Positions 52,859 through 63,375 of a DNA stretch of 64,000 nt are shown here, one piece after another. Source of the DNA: Auriscalpium vulgare (taxonomy: Eukaryota; Basidiomycota; Agaricomycetes; Russulales; Auriscalpiaceae); NCBI GenBank assembly GCA_019915015.1, contig JAHBBC010000024.1, forward strand, positions 124,001 to 188,000. Reading direction: 5' to 3'. The position numbers and the translations under genes are program-made. A model generated the notes under the pieces. It saw only the letters and a list, made by a program, of their open reading frames with translations, was not told the DNA's origin and made no database searches. Numbering within the stretch: the first letter of the stretch is position 1; each line of letters starts with the position of its first letter.

Positions 52859-54604
52859 CTACGTAGAGTCAGGCCACGTCAGAGGTGGGAGATCGACGTT
52901 GGGAGCGCTGGATGTCGCGTTGAACGTAGACTCAGGCACCCACTGCAGCCCACCCTCTTTGAGCAGCGACGGGGTTTCGTCGTCAAGCAGAAACGGGGTC
53001 TGACCGTAGGGCGTGACGGTGGCCAACGGACTGTAGGACGTGCCCGGGGTGAACGCCCCGCCGCTCCCGGCCCCGTCCAGAATGAAGGAGGGCGCGCCGT
53101 TGAGGCCGAGGTCGAAGTCGTTCGGTACGTTTGACATGTACGCCAGCGCATCCAGCGCGGCAGCTTCCAAAGGCGTAGGGGGGAGGAGGGAAGTACTGAG
53201 GAGGGCCGTCGAGGTGGATGGATGAGCAGAGGTGGAAGGGAAGGGCGCGACATTGGTCGTTGTAATGGCAGACGAGCCTGCGGCGGGTGCGGGTCGCGAG
53301 GCACGCAGCGCCAGGCGGGCACGCAGCTCTTCGGCCGTCAGGCGTTCCCAGCGGCAGCTGCCCTCCTTGATGGAGTCGATGACTTTGTTGAGGCTGGGGC
53401 GGGTGAGCTTGGCCGGGTCCTGAACGTCCCCGTCGAGAGGCCACCCGCGGAGCTCAACGCTATATCGCTTGACCACGGTGTCTTCGTAGTTCTTGTAAGC
53501 CATCTTGACCTTTTCACCTGGCTTAATGAGACGCGCTTCCTGAAGGAACGAGACTAACACAATGAGTCAGCCCTGCTACTGCTGGGTGCGCTGGCGAACT
53601 ACTCACGAAGGCTGGCTCCTATCCTCTCGCGAACCCAGGCAACATGGTCGTTGATCTTGTTACCGACAATGGTAAACTCCCCTGAAGAAAGACAAGTTGA
53701 GCTCGAGGCTTCCATTCAGCTGACAAGGGATGCTCACCTTCGCCAAGATTTCCAACCACGAAGGCCTCAAGATGTAGGCCCATGTCGGGCAGCGAGAGCT
53801 TGAATTTCCAGGAGATCCAGGCTCTTGCGCGTGGACTGGCGTACAGTATAGGCGAGGCCGTGTGCATGGTGTCGCCCCGGACGGCAAGCACAAGGACCTC
53901 GCAGCGAGTACGCTCTTGCACAGCGACAACCTGCCGCTATCGTCAGCACGGCTCGAGCATCCAGCACAGCAGACCAGGCGCTCACATCCTGAAGTAGGTT
54001 CGAGAAAGTCGCGTCGAAGTCCTTCTGGCGGCCGACTTCGGACGTCCGCGCGGATGTCGCTTTCTTCTTACGAGCAGCGGCGCCGTCCTCGCGCAGCTTC
54101 TCCATGTCCACTTCCTCGAGCGTCGCATACTTGGCTTTGATTCCCTGCATCAAGTCGGCGGGGATGGACGACATTTTGATTTTGTCGCCGGGCTTGCGTT
54201 CTAGCAGGAAGGATGAGCGGTCAAATCGGAAACGAAACGCCGCAGCTGCTTACTAGCATTGATCTCCGCAAGGCTGTCAGTGAGGAAGACTGTCCACGCG
54301 TTGACAGCGCGCCTGTTGCGGAGAAGCTTGCCGCCCATGAGCAGTCGGCTGGTCACATAGCAGAGGGATCTGGCACCATCAATGGCCAAGGTCAGTGATA
54401 CGATGCGACGACCTGCAGACGGAAGGCTCACTTGCTATGGTCCTTTGCTATCTTTTTTGCGCTGGTGAGAAGCCTGTCGTTCACCTTCGTGATCGCGTCC
54501 TGCAGGGATTGGGACTTGTCGCGTCGGGCCCTTCTCTGGGTCGCTGTGGGGCGGAGCTTCGTCTTGCCTGCGGCTGCCTTTTTGCCGCGCTTGGAGGACG
54601 CCAT
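52859..54604 (-). CDS. Uncharacterised agaricomycete protein, neighbour of TET/JBP gene
   Basis: Six exons on the minus strand: 54604-54432, 54369-54254, 54200-53986, 53930-53738, 53681-53607, 53553-52859; 488 aa and every phase agrees. The N-terminus is basic (MASSKRGKKAAAGKTKLR...), followed by VNAWTVFLTDSLAEIN, an Ala/Lys helical region (EDGAAARKKKATS), ERTRCEVLVLAVRGDT and WISWKFKLSLPDMGLHLEAF, then WVRERIGASLLSFLQEARL and a Pro/Ser/Thr-rich tail. A nuclear role would suit the basic start, but I do not recognise a catalytic domain. It lies 273 bp downstream of the TET gene on the same strand. Confidence 0.7.
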
Positions 54605-54876
54605 GGAGGGAGCGGTGAGAGCGCGCCGGCGGGGGGAGGGCTTCGGGAGGAACTGGGTGAGGGGAGGGGCTGGGGGCTCGCCAAGCTGTTGAGGCAATTC
54701 AAACTGCGCGTTATTTGGCACAGTACACCAAACATTGAGATCTGACGCGTCGCGACGCGAGCGAGGAAGTGCGTGATCGAGCTCACCTTGGATTCACCAC
54801 GGGCCGAAGCCGGAGCTCTTGCAAATATAAAGAAACGAAAAACAAAGTTGATATTAGTCCTGCCACTGCGCTAAGT

Positions 54877-56678
54877 CTACTGCTGCCACTCCTTCAGCTT
54901 CTGGCGATCCGCTTCCAGCTCCGAGACCTTCGACAATCGGCCCAGCTGTGCCTCCCATCGGCCAGCATCGACGCGCTCACGCTCGGCCTTGGATAAGCTG
55001 CTCGCCGGCCGGAAGCCGTGCCGGACCCAACGCATCAGCTCGCCGGGGCAGTATTGCGTCATTGAGTATCGTCGCTCGCCTGCCTGGATTGCGGCGTTGC
55101 CATGTCGGAGGCCCGCAGACGGGAGAAGGATGGTCGAGCCGGAGGGGAACCGGATCTTGAGCTGAAGGTCGGCGAGGTACAGCTGCCCGCCCTTGTCCGC
55201 GTCGAAATTCCCAAGGGCGGTGATGACGCAGGGCAGGGTTGGGTAGTTCTTGCAGTCGTTGTGGTCGAAGGTGACGGTCTCGGGTCCAAGATTGAAGGTG
55301 ACCATGGGGTAGACGCTATTTTTAAAGTTCGCCATGAGCTCGGGCTGTCGTTCGTACAGCCTGGCGAGCGCCTCGCACATGTCCCGATACGCCTTCGGGT
55401 AATAGGCGGCGAGCGCGCCTGGCGATCTTTCAGCGCCTGAGAAGAACAGTCAGAGAAGGGCAGGGCTCACCGCTGCCGAAGCCCGCAAGCCTCTGAACGT
55501 CTGGGCTATCCAAAAGTGCTTGCACCAAGCGCGCCCGGCCGGAGCTGCCGCAGCTATAATTGTGCGGCACCTTTGCCACAGTCAGAGCCTGCGGCTGAAA
55601 CAGAGTCGGCGAGACGAACCTTGGCCCCGCCGCCGTGAGATACCCCTGCAGCGACGCATGCGTACCGTCCTCGACGATGCTGGCTGGCAGGAAATATCTT
55701 GGAGTTGGTGGACCGGAGGGACTCGAAGAGATCCGCGGCTCGCTCCGCAGAGGCCTCCCAGCGCTTCTCCGGTGGGCGGCCTGCATCCTCAACCGGGCGT
55801 CCGACGAGCACTACGACAATCCTCTCCTCCTCATCGAGGATGACGAAAGGGGTCCTATCTGGTGGGTTAGCAGAGCGTTCCGGCGAGCGACTGTTACGCA
55901 CCTTCCGTCCCACTCGAAGGACTGAAAGCCTCGCTCATCCAGCTGCTCCGACGCCCAGCAGACCTTGGCCCACGTATCCAACGCGCGCACGGTGTAGCCC
56001 CCCAGCTTGGTGGCGTTGATGCGGCCCGCGTTGAATTTAAATTGCTTGGGTTTGAGGCGCGAAGGTTCCATGAAACGGCGGAACACGGTGGCGGCGGCCA
56101 AGGAGCCCACGACGGTCCCCCTGGCTGACGACCGGCGCGCCGCCTGCTCCTCGCGCTCGCTCTTCCTTCGCACCTTACGGGCCTCCTTTGACTTGACCTT
56201 CGCGGCGGCCTTCTGCGCCTCCGTCTTCGGCTTGCGCGCCCTCTTCTTCGCCTTCGATCTGGAAGGAGGCGCGGCCGCATCTGCTGTGGAAGTGGGCAGG
56301 GCTCCTACTTGGAAAAGCTTCCGGTCCACCTCCAGGAGGTCGACGGCGGCAGGCTGCGGGGTGCGGGGAGGGGTGGAAGGCGGTGAGGCAGCTGTTGAGC
56401 TCGGGAGGCTGGAGAGTGGGGACTCAGAGAGCGGGCTCATCGAGGTGGGGGACCAGTCGACGGCCTCTCCTTCCTCTCGATGCTGGGCGGCGAAGTCGGT
56501 GGCCTGCGCAAGCCGGTCTTCCATCTCGAAGGCCCTCGCCAGCAAGACGCCGTAGGGCAGGCGCGTTCTAAGGGGAGCTGCCGCGCCAAAAGCGTCGTAG
56601 CTAAAGCCAGTACGGGTCTGCAAAGCACGGAGGTCAATAATGGGCAAGGTAGTCGTCAGGGGCGTAGCTCACCTTCAT
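54877..56678 (-). CDS. TET/JBP-family 2-oxoglutarate/Fe(II) dioxygenase (5-methylcytosine oxidase-like)
   Basis: Fungal member of the TET/JBP dioxygenases, which oxidise 5-methylcytosine in DNA. Exons: 56678-56673 (ATGAAG; the frame is open back to an acceptor at 56705, so an earlier exon may exist), 56617-55902, 55854-55620, 55570-55471, 55436-54877; about 538 aa. The N-terminal half has a long Lys/Arg/Ala-rich stretch (SKAKKRARKPKTEAQKAAAK), suited to DNA binding or nuclear import. The catalytic core is in the last exon: VTFDHNDCKNYP gives the iron-binding H-x-D (near His411, Asp413), LPSAGLRHGNAAI the distal His (near 463) and GERRYSMTQY the 2-oxoglutarate-binding Arg. HRRGRYACVAAGVSHGGG matches the region before the core in the family. 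No visible damage. The 34-nt last intron is unusually short. Confidence 0.85.
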
Positions 56679-57271
56679 GGTTACTCCGGCGGTGGAGGAG
56701 GCAGTCTGTTTGTAGACGTTAGCATGTCAGCAAGCGAAGGATCGGCAGGGCAGGGAGGCTGGGGAATGTTGGGGCAAAGAGTAGAGCAAATTGATAGCGC
56801 CCCGCCGCTCGTCAGTTCCTTGGCGAGAAACGTCCGTGGCGGCGGGGTAGAAGCTATAGTAAAGAGGCGGGGCGCACACGCAATACATGCAAAGTTGGCG
56901 AGCTTACCTTGGCGGATTTGCCGAGGGAACGCACTGTGGTCCTTGCAGAGGGGCGCCCGCGGGTTGTAGGTAGAGAATAAAAGGCCGCCTGCGGGGCTGG
57001 CCTTATAAACCTGGGGGTGTGGCCGTCGCGGGCAGCGCAGGTAGACGCCGTTGAGCGCAGGCGTGCGACGCGTCTGTGGCTGGCATGCCGAGAAGCCGGT
57101 TTATTGTCTCTCGGGCTCAGCAGCCTGAGGTCGCGCGTAAGGCCATGCATTCGAAGACAGTAGCTATTACATCGATATTTTACCACCCGTATATACATCT
57201 AAAGTGCGAACGATTGACCCTGGACAGCTTGGTGAGCGCGGGGTCGGCAAGGGGAGATTAAGCTTGAACAC

Positions 57272-57943
57272 TCACAGATGGCCGTCAAAGATAACCACAT
57301 GATCCCGCCGCGCTGCCTCGAAGGCACCCTCCCCTTGACGAAACAGCTCAGCGAGCTGGTGAAAGCCCGCGACGCGGCGCCGATGAGCATGCAGGGCCTC
57401 CTTGAAGAGGCCTTCCTCGTCGCACCACTCGGCGGCACGAAACGCGTCCGCATGGCGCAGAGCGGCGTCGCGGCGCTCCTCCATGTCTTCTACCATCTGG
57501 CTGAGCCAGAGGGAAGAGCTCGCCTCGCGCATGCACTGCATGAGCTGCAGGCACTGCTGAAGCGCCTCGCGCTCCTCTATGATGGCAAGGTAGTGGACGT
57601 GAATGTCCCAGACGGGGTGTTCACGACGAGCCCATGCAATTGGGCTGCTGTAAGACCTGCAAAATTTAACGATTAGCCAAGTAAAAGCTTTGCAACTGCG
57701 ACGAGCTCACCTTTGCTGCCCATCTAACAACCCAGAGCGTCGGGCGAGCCTCGACTGCTTGTCCGCATCAGATACCTTGCGACGGCCCTTTCGAAGGAAG
57801 TAGCGCTCCTGCTTCTTCTGCAGCAGGCGTTCGCGGTTTCTGCAGTGAGGGATCAGCAAAACAAGGAGCGCCTTCCGTATGATGACGCACCTATCGTAGT
57901 ACTCCCGCTGAGTGGCCTTCCTTTTTCCACAAGGCGTGTCCAT
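57272..57943 (-). CDS. Small basic/coiled-coil protein upstream of TET/JBP gene
   Basis: Exons 57943-57891, 57839-57711, 57656-57272; 188 aa, stop right after FDGHL. The N-terminus MDTPCGKRKATQREYYDRNR is followed by ERLLQKKQERYFLRKGRRKV, a strongly basic helix typical of a short DNA- or RNA-contacting coil. The second half is helical and charged: IIEEREALQQCLQLMQCM, MVEDMEERRDAALRHADAF. No named domain is recognised. It lies on the same strand as the TET gene and may be part of the same transferable unit. Confidence 0.65.
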
Positions 57944-58313
57944 TGTAGGGAGAGTTGAGGCAGCAAAGTCGAAGGATGGAGAGCCTCAGAGTTGAGCACT
58001 TGATTGTTGAGCGCTGAGCAGGGCTTGGGGATTGCGCGCGAGATAGCCTGAAATCGTCACGTGTTGTGAGTCTGGAGAATGACTTCAAGGCCTTGTTGGC
58101 ATTGCTGCGGGGTTTTGGAAGGTGAATCGTACAGCATACAAATGCCAGAGATTGCCCGAGCTCAAAAGTTTACTTACATGCTCTACATATTTGAGACACA
58201 ATATATAGGGTCAATATTGTCAATTGAAGGCCACAAACACGCCTGACGCGCCTCACTGCACAGTCCTGGCTCATCCACATCTTCAGGTGCAAAACATTTT
58301 CTGACCTGCCATC
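57944..58313. other. Promoter region between the TET cluster and the gypsy LTR
   Basis: No gene seen. It must hold the promoter of the gene starting at 57943. The gypsy element inserted about 370 bp upstream of that start. Confidence 0.45.
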
Positions 58314-58758
58314 TGTTACACTCTAGCCCGCACGCGAGATACGGGGAGAGGGTATCGGGGTCACGCACTAACAACGCCGCAAGGAGTTGTAGTGGTATCG
58401 ATGCAAGTCTAGATCGACCTGTCTGAGGGCGAGGGTACAAGATGAGAGGAGGTAGCCCTGCGCCGTTCTAGCACACGCTTCAGAGTATCAGAGGGGATCA
58501 GATACAAATGAATAGGCTGAAGAGTCGTCGTATGTACATGGGGTTTATATAGTAGTAAAGGGAGTCTTCCGTATCAGCCAATCAGTACGTGTGGGATACA
58601 AGTCCAATAGCTGTTGGGATGCATGCAGGAGGCCTGCAGGCATATCAGTCATGGATCAGTCATCCATCAGTCACATGATAAAGTAAGGTGTTAGGGGATA
58701 AGAGAAAGAAAGTCATATGTCCGTGCCGTTACCAAGCGAGGCAGCGCGGCGTGTAACA
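58314..58758 (-). repeat. Gypsy 3' LTR
   Basis: 445 bp bounded by an 8-bp perfect inverted repeat, TGTTACAC (58314-58321) and GTGTAACA (58751-58758). A TATATAA box on the minus strand lies near 58550. A purine-rich stretch (AGCAGAGGGTGA on the minus strand, 58759-58770) sits just before it and is the likely polypurine tract. Confidence 0.75.
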
Positions 58759-58797
58759 TCACCCTCTGCTAGAATTGTTGTCGACCGCGACAACACC

Positions 58798-60138
58798 TCA
58801 GCATTCGCCGTTCAGGTTGTCGAACTCGCAAAGCATGTTGTCGCCGGCGATACGGTCTTCTTCGTCATTGTCGTAATAATGGCGGCGGGGAATGGAGTAG
58901 GGGTTGCGAGGACAGTCGCGTTGGATGTGATCCGGGGAGTGGCAGATCCAACAGCGTCGGACCTGCTTGCCTTTCTTGCGTCGGCGTCTCCTTTCTCCTG
59001 TCTTGTCTGTTCCTCCGCGGATTCTCTGCGCTACGACACGTGCGCGCGCCATCTTGTAGCTCCGTCGGTCGAGTCTATGGTCAATGTTCGCATCTGAAAG
59101 TCGCTGACCGGCTTCTCGTCGCATTTCCGTGAACCGCTCCAGCTGCAGCTCCGTTGCATACATCTGTCGCTGAAGACCTAGTACTTGAGTCTTCAAACCG
59201 TCCAGTTGTTCATCGGCCTCGCAATAGAGGCGGTGGGCGTCCTGGTAGCGGCGTATGTCTGCTCGCAGACCCTCGTCTCCCTCCCGAGCAATCACTTCTT
59301 GGGTGTGGACATTGTCGTCAATGAGGATCTGATGGGTCTCGTCGGGGAGTCGCCCTGTGTCCTCGTCCAGGGGTTCATAGACTCCTCCCCACGGTCTAGC
59401 GAGTAGCGGTCGTCCTTCGTACTGTGTTCCGTATTCCCCGAAGGTTCGGGGGTGTTCTTGAAGTCGCCATGGGTCCTGTTCTTCAGGCGACGGTGATCGT
59501 GGTTCTGGGGATGGGGATGTGTCTCGTGTCCAGCTAGGCGACGGCGAGCATAGGTCAATGGGACGTCCACTGCTTCCAAGCTCGGGGGATTGCGTTCGTG
59601 CTGGTTGATATGGTGGTGATGTCGGCTCCTCCCAAGTGCTGACGTCGACAGGGAGCTCGTCACCGGACGGAATGGGTAGTGGTTCTGATGAAGGGTACTC
59701 GAACGACGATTCTGCGTCGTCGTACTCAGATGGAGGGGATTGCTCTCCTGGTGCAGGCGACGGTGCACCATTCGATAGGATAGGGGGGGCGCTCGGTTCT
59801 TCATCGCTGGTTGTCGGCGTGCGGGTATTCGGGATACCTTGAGTGATCTCGACGACCGGATCGGGTACTGTCAGGGTGTCGAGGACGTGGTCGATGTACT
59901 CATTGACGTATGCCATATGAGCTTGCACTACTTGATAGTGTTCAGGGCTGGTCCGATAGTGGTTGATGAACGCGATGCGCTCCATGATCGGTTCGTTGTC
60001 GTGAACTGTGGCGTCGAACTCTTGGAATACTGCTGGGGTGACTCTTCTGATGGTGACGTTGGAGCCGAGTAGTCTGATGTGAACGCGGGGTCCGTTGGGG
60101 ACCGCGTAGTAGTAGCTGTTGACGGAGCGAGTCGACAT
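58798..60138 (-). CDS. Gypsy downstream ORF with coiled coil and CCHC zinc knuckle
   Basis: 446 aa, ATG at 60138, 145 bp after the integrase stop. The first 120 residues (MSTRSVNSYYYAVPNGPRV..., FINHYRTSPEHYQVVQAHMA) form a unique domain. Then comes a Pro/Ser/Glu-rich linker, a predicted coiled coil (ADEQLDGLKTQVLGLQRQ...) and a very basic patch before a single zinc knuckle CWICHSPDHIQRDC (C-x2-C-x4-H-x4-C). This looks like a Gag-type nucleic-acid binding protein but lies downstream of pol, not upstream. It is intact. Confidence 0.75.
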   Translation of the reverse strand: MSTRSVNSYYYAVPNGPRVHIRLLGSNVTIRRVTPAVFQEFDATVHDNEPIMERIAFINHYRTSPEHYQVVQAHMAYVNEYIDHVLDTLTVPDPVVEITQGIPNTRTPTTSDEEPSAPPILSNGAPSPAPGEQSPPSEYDDAESSFEYPSSEPLPIPSGDELPVDVSTWEEPTSPPYQPARTQSPELGSSGRPIDLCSPSPSWTRDTSPSPEPRSPSPEEQDPWRLQEHPRTFGEYGTQYEGRPLLARPWGGVYEPLDEDTGRLPDETHQILIDDNVHTQEVIAREGDEGLRADIRRYQDAHRLYCEADEQLDGLKTQVLGLQRQMYATELQLERFTEMRREAGQRLSDANIDHRLDRRSYKMARARVVAQRIRGGTDKTGERRRRRKKGKQVRRCWICHSPDHIQRDCPRNPYSIPRRHYYDNDEEDRIAGDNMLCEFDNLNGEC

Positions 60139-60283
60139 AATGGCTGAGGAATTGGGGCGTGTTTGAGTAGACGGGGGAGTCTGAGGGAATCTACCCTCTG
60201 CTAGCGTCGTCTTTATGCTCCTGACGTCTGCTTATCTTGTCCAATAGGGTGTCGTCCGTACTCCGCTCCGCTATCTCTTCTCC

Positions 60284-61277
60284 TCATTGGTCGGCCCTTT
60301 GTTTCCCCAGCTTCTTCAGCATCGTGTCCGTCATGTGGACTGCTGCGGGGTTCTTCTCGTGGAATTCTTCTACCAATTCCAGTGCGCTTCCCATGTCTGC
60401 TGCTGCGACCCACGAGTTTTCTGACTCGGGGTAGCCCCTCCATTGAACGAAGAACTGTACGTTGTTCCGGTACTTTCGCGATTGGAGGATTGTCTCGATC
60501 TCCCATTGTTCTTGTCCTTCGTCATCGAGGTCAGGCGGTGGTCGTTCAAAGTTCTTCCCGTACTCCGCAGTCTCTCTGTACGGCGTTAGGAGATTGACGT
60601 GGAAAACCGGGTGAAGGCCTCGGTCCTTCCATTGCTTCGGGATATCCAGTTCATACGTCACTGGCCCTAGTACCCGCTTGACCTTGAGGGGCCCATAGCG
60701 TCTTGGTGCCAGTTTCGCCGTCGGATGTGTCGTTTTCAGGTTGGTGGCTTCAAGTAATACCTCATCTCCTTCCTTCAAAGGTCGAAGGTTGTTTCGGATT
60801 CGGTTTGCCACCAGTTGGTCTTTGACTTTTTGCGCCTCTCTCGCTTGCTGTCGTGCTTTGAGGAGGTCTCCCAGCCTTGCGGCTGCTGTCGGGACGTTGG
60901 ACGTAATCGTTCTCGGCATGATTGCTCGTGGTTGATATCCCATGAGTAACTCGAACGGGGACTTCTTTGTCGTGGAGTGTGGTCGGATGTTATGCGCGAA
61001 TTCGGCCATAGGCAGTTGCTTTGCCCAATTGTCTTGCGCGTGGTTGCAGTATGCTCGAAGATACTGTTCCAGTTCTTGATTAACCCGCTCCGTTTGTCCG
61101 TCCGTCTGGGGGTGGTATGCCGTGCTGATGTTCTGTTCTATGCCCAGGTTTGCGCATAACGCTCGCATTACCTTGGACGCAAATTGGGGACCCCTGTCGG
61201 ATATGAATCGTTTCGGAAGTCCGAATCTTCGCCACACGTGGATGTATAGGAGCTCCGCCGTCTGTTCTGCCGTGATG
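60284..61277 (-). CDS. Gypsy integrase C-terminal half with chromodomain
   Basis: Frame entered at about 61277 (AEQTAELLYIHVWRRFGLPK). It contains FISDRGPQFASKVM with the second catalytic Asp and HPQTDGQTERVNQELEQYL with the catalytic Glu. GKFE-type linker and a chromodomain follow: EIETILQSRKYRNNVQFFVQ and WRGYPESENSWV. Chromodomains of this class direct insertion to histone-marked chromatin. Stop at 60284. Confidence 0.85.
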
Positions 61278-63375
61278 GTTCATTGCAAGGAATGAAATTT
61301 ACCCCCTTCGTAAGATCGTGGTCCACCACGACCAAGATAGAGTCGAAACCATCACTAACGGGTAGTTTGACGATGAAATCGGCAGAGATCGTGTCGTAGG
61401 GGTGGGCGTCCGCCGCAGGTCGAATCGGCACAAGCGGTGCTTTCTTGCGATTGGGCAGGTTCTTTACCGTCTGGCAATTGCCACAGCCATTTGTATGCTG
61501 TGACGTAGTCCTTCATTCCTGGCCAGTTGAATTCTTCTCGTATAAGGAGAAGAGTTTTGTCGATGCCAGGGTGTCCAAATGCCGGGTGATCATGGAATCG
61601 CCGTAGTGCGTCTCGTCGACATGCTTCTGGGACAAAAGCTTTGCCTTGGTATAACAAAACTGCCACTTGCCGTTCTGCATCGTAGTCCGTCGACCAGCCG
61701 TTCTTCTTCTTGATACCCATCAGGTATTCCTCGTGGTGGTTGTCGATTGCCTTCTCGATGTCTTCGCGTAATTGGTCCAGTCCTATGCTGGCCACTCCGC
61801 TTGTTTCTGCCGTTCGCACCTGTTGTCGTTGTTCCGGGTCTGTGAATAGTTCTTCAGGAAGAAGGATGCGATCTTCGTTGTCCTTCTTTCCATCGTCTAG
61901 TTCCCAGTTGCGCGACATGTAGTCGGCAACGCCGTTGGTTTTGCCCGGGATATGAACGAGGTGTAGATCGTACTGCATCAGTTCTTCGGCCCATCGGGCT
62001 TGTCTTCTGTTCAGCTTGTGTGCCTTCTTGAAATACGTCAGATTCTTGTGGTCTGTGCGTATCGTCACCGTGTGTTGTGCGTCTCGGAGATGATGTCTCC
62101 ATGTCTCGAGGGCTCGCATCACCGCCAGGAGTTCACGATCATAGATGTCGTAGTTCCGTTCTTCTGGCGAGAAAGAGTGCGAGTCGAATGCGCATGGATG
62201 GAGTCGTCCCTGGTCATCCTTCTGTTGTAGTACCGCTCCGGAGGCAAAGCCTGACCCGTCCGTGTCCACAATAAAGGGCTTCGTTTGATCTGCCTGTACC
62301 AGGATTGGGGCTGTGGTAAAGCGTCGTTTGAGGTTATTAAACGCGCGTTCGCAGTCCGTGGTCCAAACGAATTCATGTCCCTTTTTTGTGAGGTCATTCA
62401 GTGGCCTTGATATGCGTCCGAAGTCCTGGATAAACCGGCGGTAGAAGTTGGCGAAACCAAGGAATCCACGGACTTGCTTCACCGTGGTTGGTCGAGCCCA
62501 TTCTTCAATACCGCGGATCTTGATGGGGTCCATGCGCGTATGTCCGTTTCCGATAATCATCCCGAGGTAATCGATTTCGTCTTGCTCGAAAGCGCACTTC
62601 TCCGGCTTCAGGAAGAGGTCATTATCCTGAAGTCGTTGGAGAACTTGTGTCACCAGTCGTCGATGCTCTTCGAGATCCTTTGTTGCAATAAGGATATCGT
62701 CCATGTATATGATGACCTTTCCTGTGGCAAGCAGGTCTTTGAACAGCTCGTTCATCATTGTTTGGAAGGTTGCTGGCGAATTCGTGAGCCCAAAGAACAT
62801 AACCAAGGGTTCGAATAGTCCCTGGTTTGTTTTGAATGCGGCCTTCCATTCGTCGCCTTCCTTGATCCGAATATTGTTGTACCCCCACCGTACGTCGAAC
62901 TTCGTGAAGATCTTGGCATCCTTGATGCGGTCGATAAGTTCGGGAATCAGGGGAAGGGGGTAGTGATTCTTGATCGTTTTGTCGTTGAGCTGTCTGTAGT
63001 CTTGTACCGGACGGAGTTTGCCATCTTTCTTTTTTACGAAGAAGAAAGGGGATGCGTATGGTGAATTTGACGGACGAATGTATCCCTTCTTGACGTGTTC
63101 TTCAAGCATTTTGTTCAATGCTTCTTGTTCTATTGCCGTCAAGGGATACACCTTGCAGTCCATCGTCTTCGGAGCGTCGTCTTTTAGTTCTATTCCGTGA
63201 TCCCAAGGTCGTTCTGCGGGGAATCGTTGTGCCTCTTCCTCTGAGAACACCTTGTGGAATGGTCGATACTGCTCCGGTACCATTTCTTCGAATGTCTTGG
63301 CCGTCTTGTCCGCTGCTTGTTCCGCCATCTGTTGCGCCGGGTTGTCCGTCTGAGGGTCTCTTCTGGGCATTCTGT
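61278..63375 (-). CDS. Gypsy reverse transcriptase, RNase H and integrase N-terminus (frameshifted)
   Basis: Reverse transcriptase blocks: KVYPLTAIEQEALNKML, FFVKKKDGKLRPVQDYRQLN, FTKFDVRWGYNNIRIKEGDE, FGLTNSPATFQTMMN, and the active site IIYMDDILIA. RNase H has PFIVDTDGSGFASGAVLQQ and RELLAVMRALETWRH. The integrase zinc finger starts HDHPAFGHPGIDKT; at about 61485 a one-base change moves the C-x2-C part (GCGNCQTVKNLP) to another frame, which continues to about 61277 (DTISADFIVKLPVSDGFD). Confidence 0.88.
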
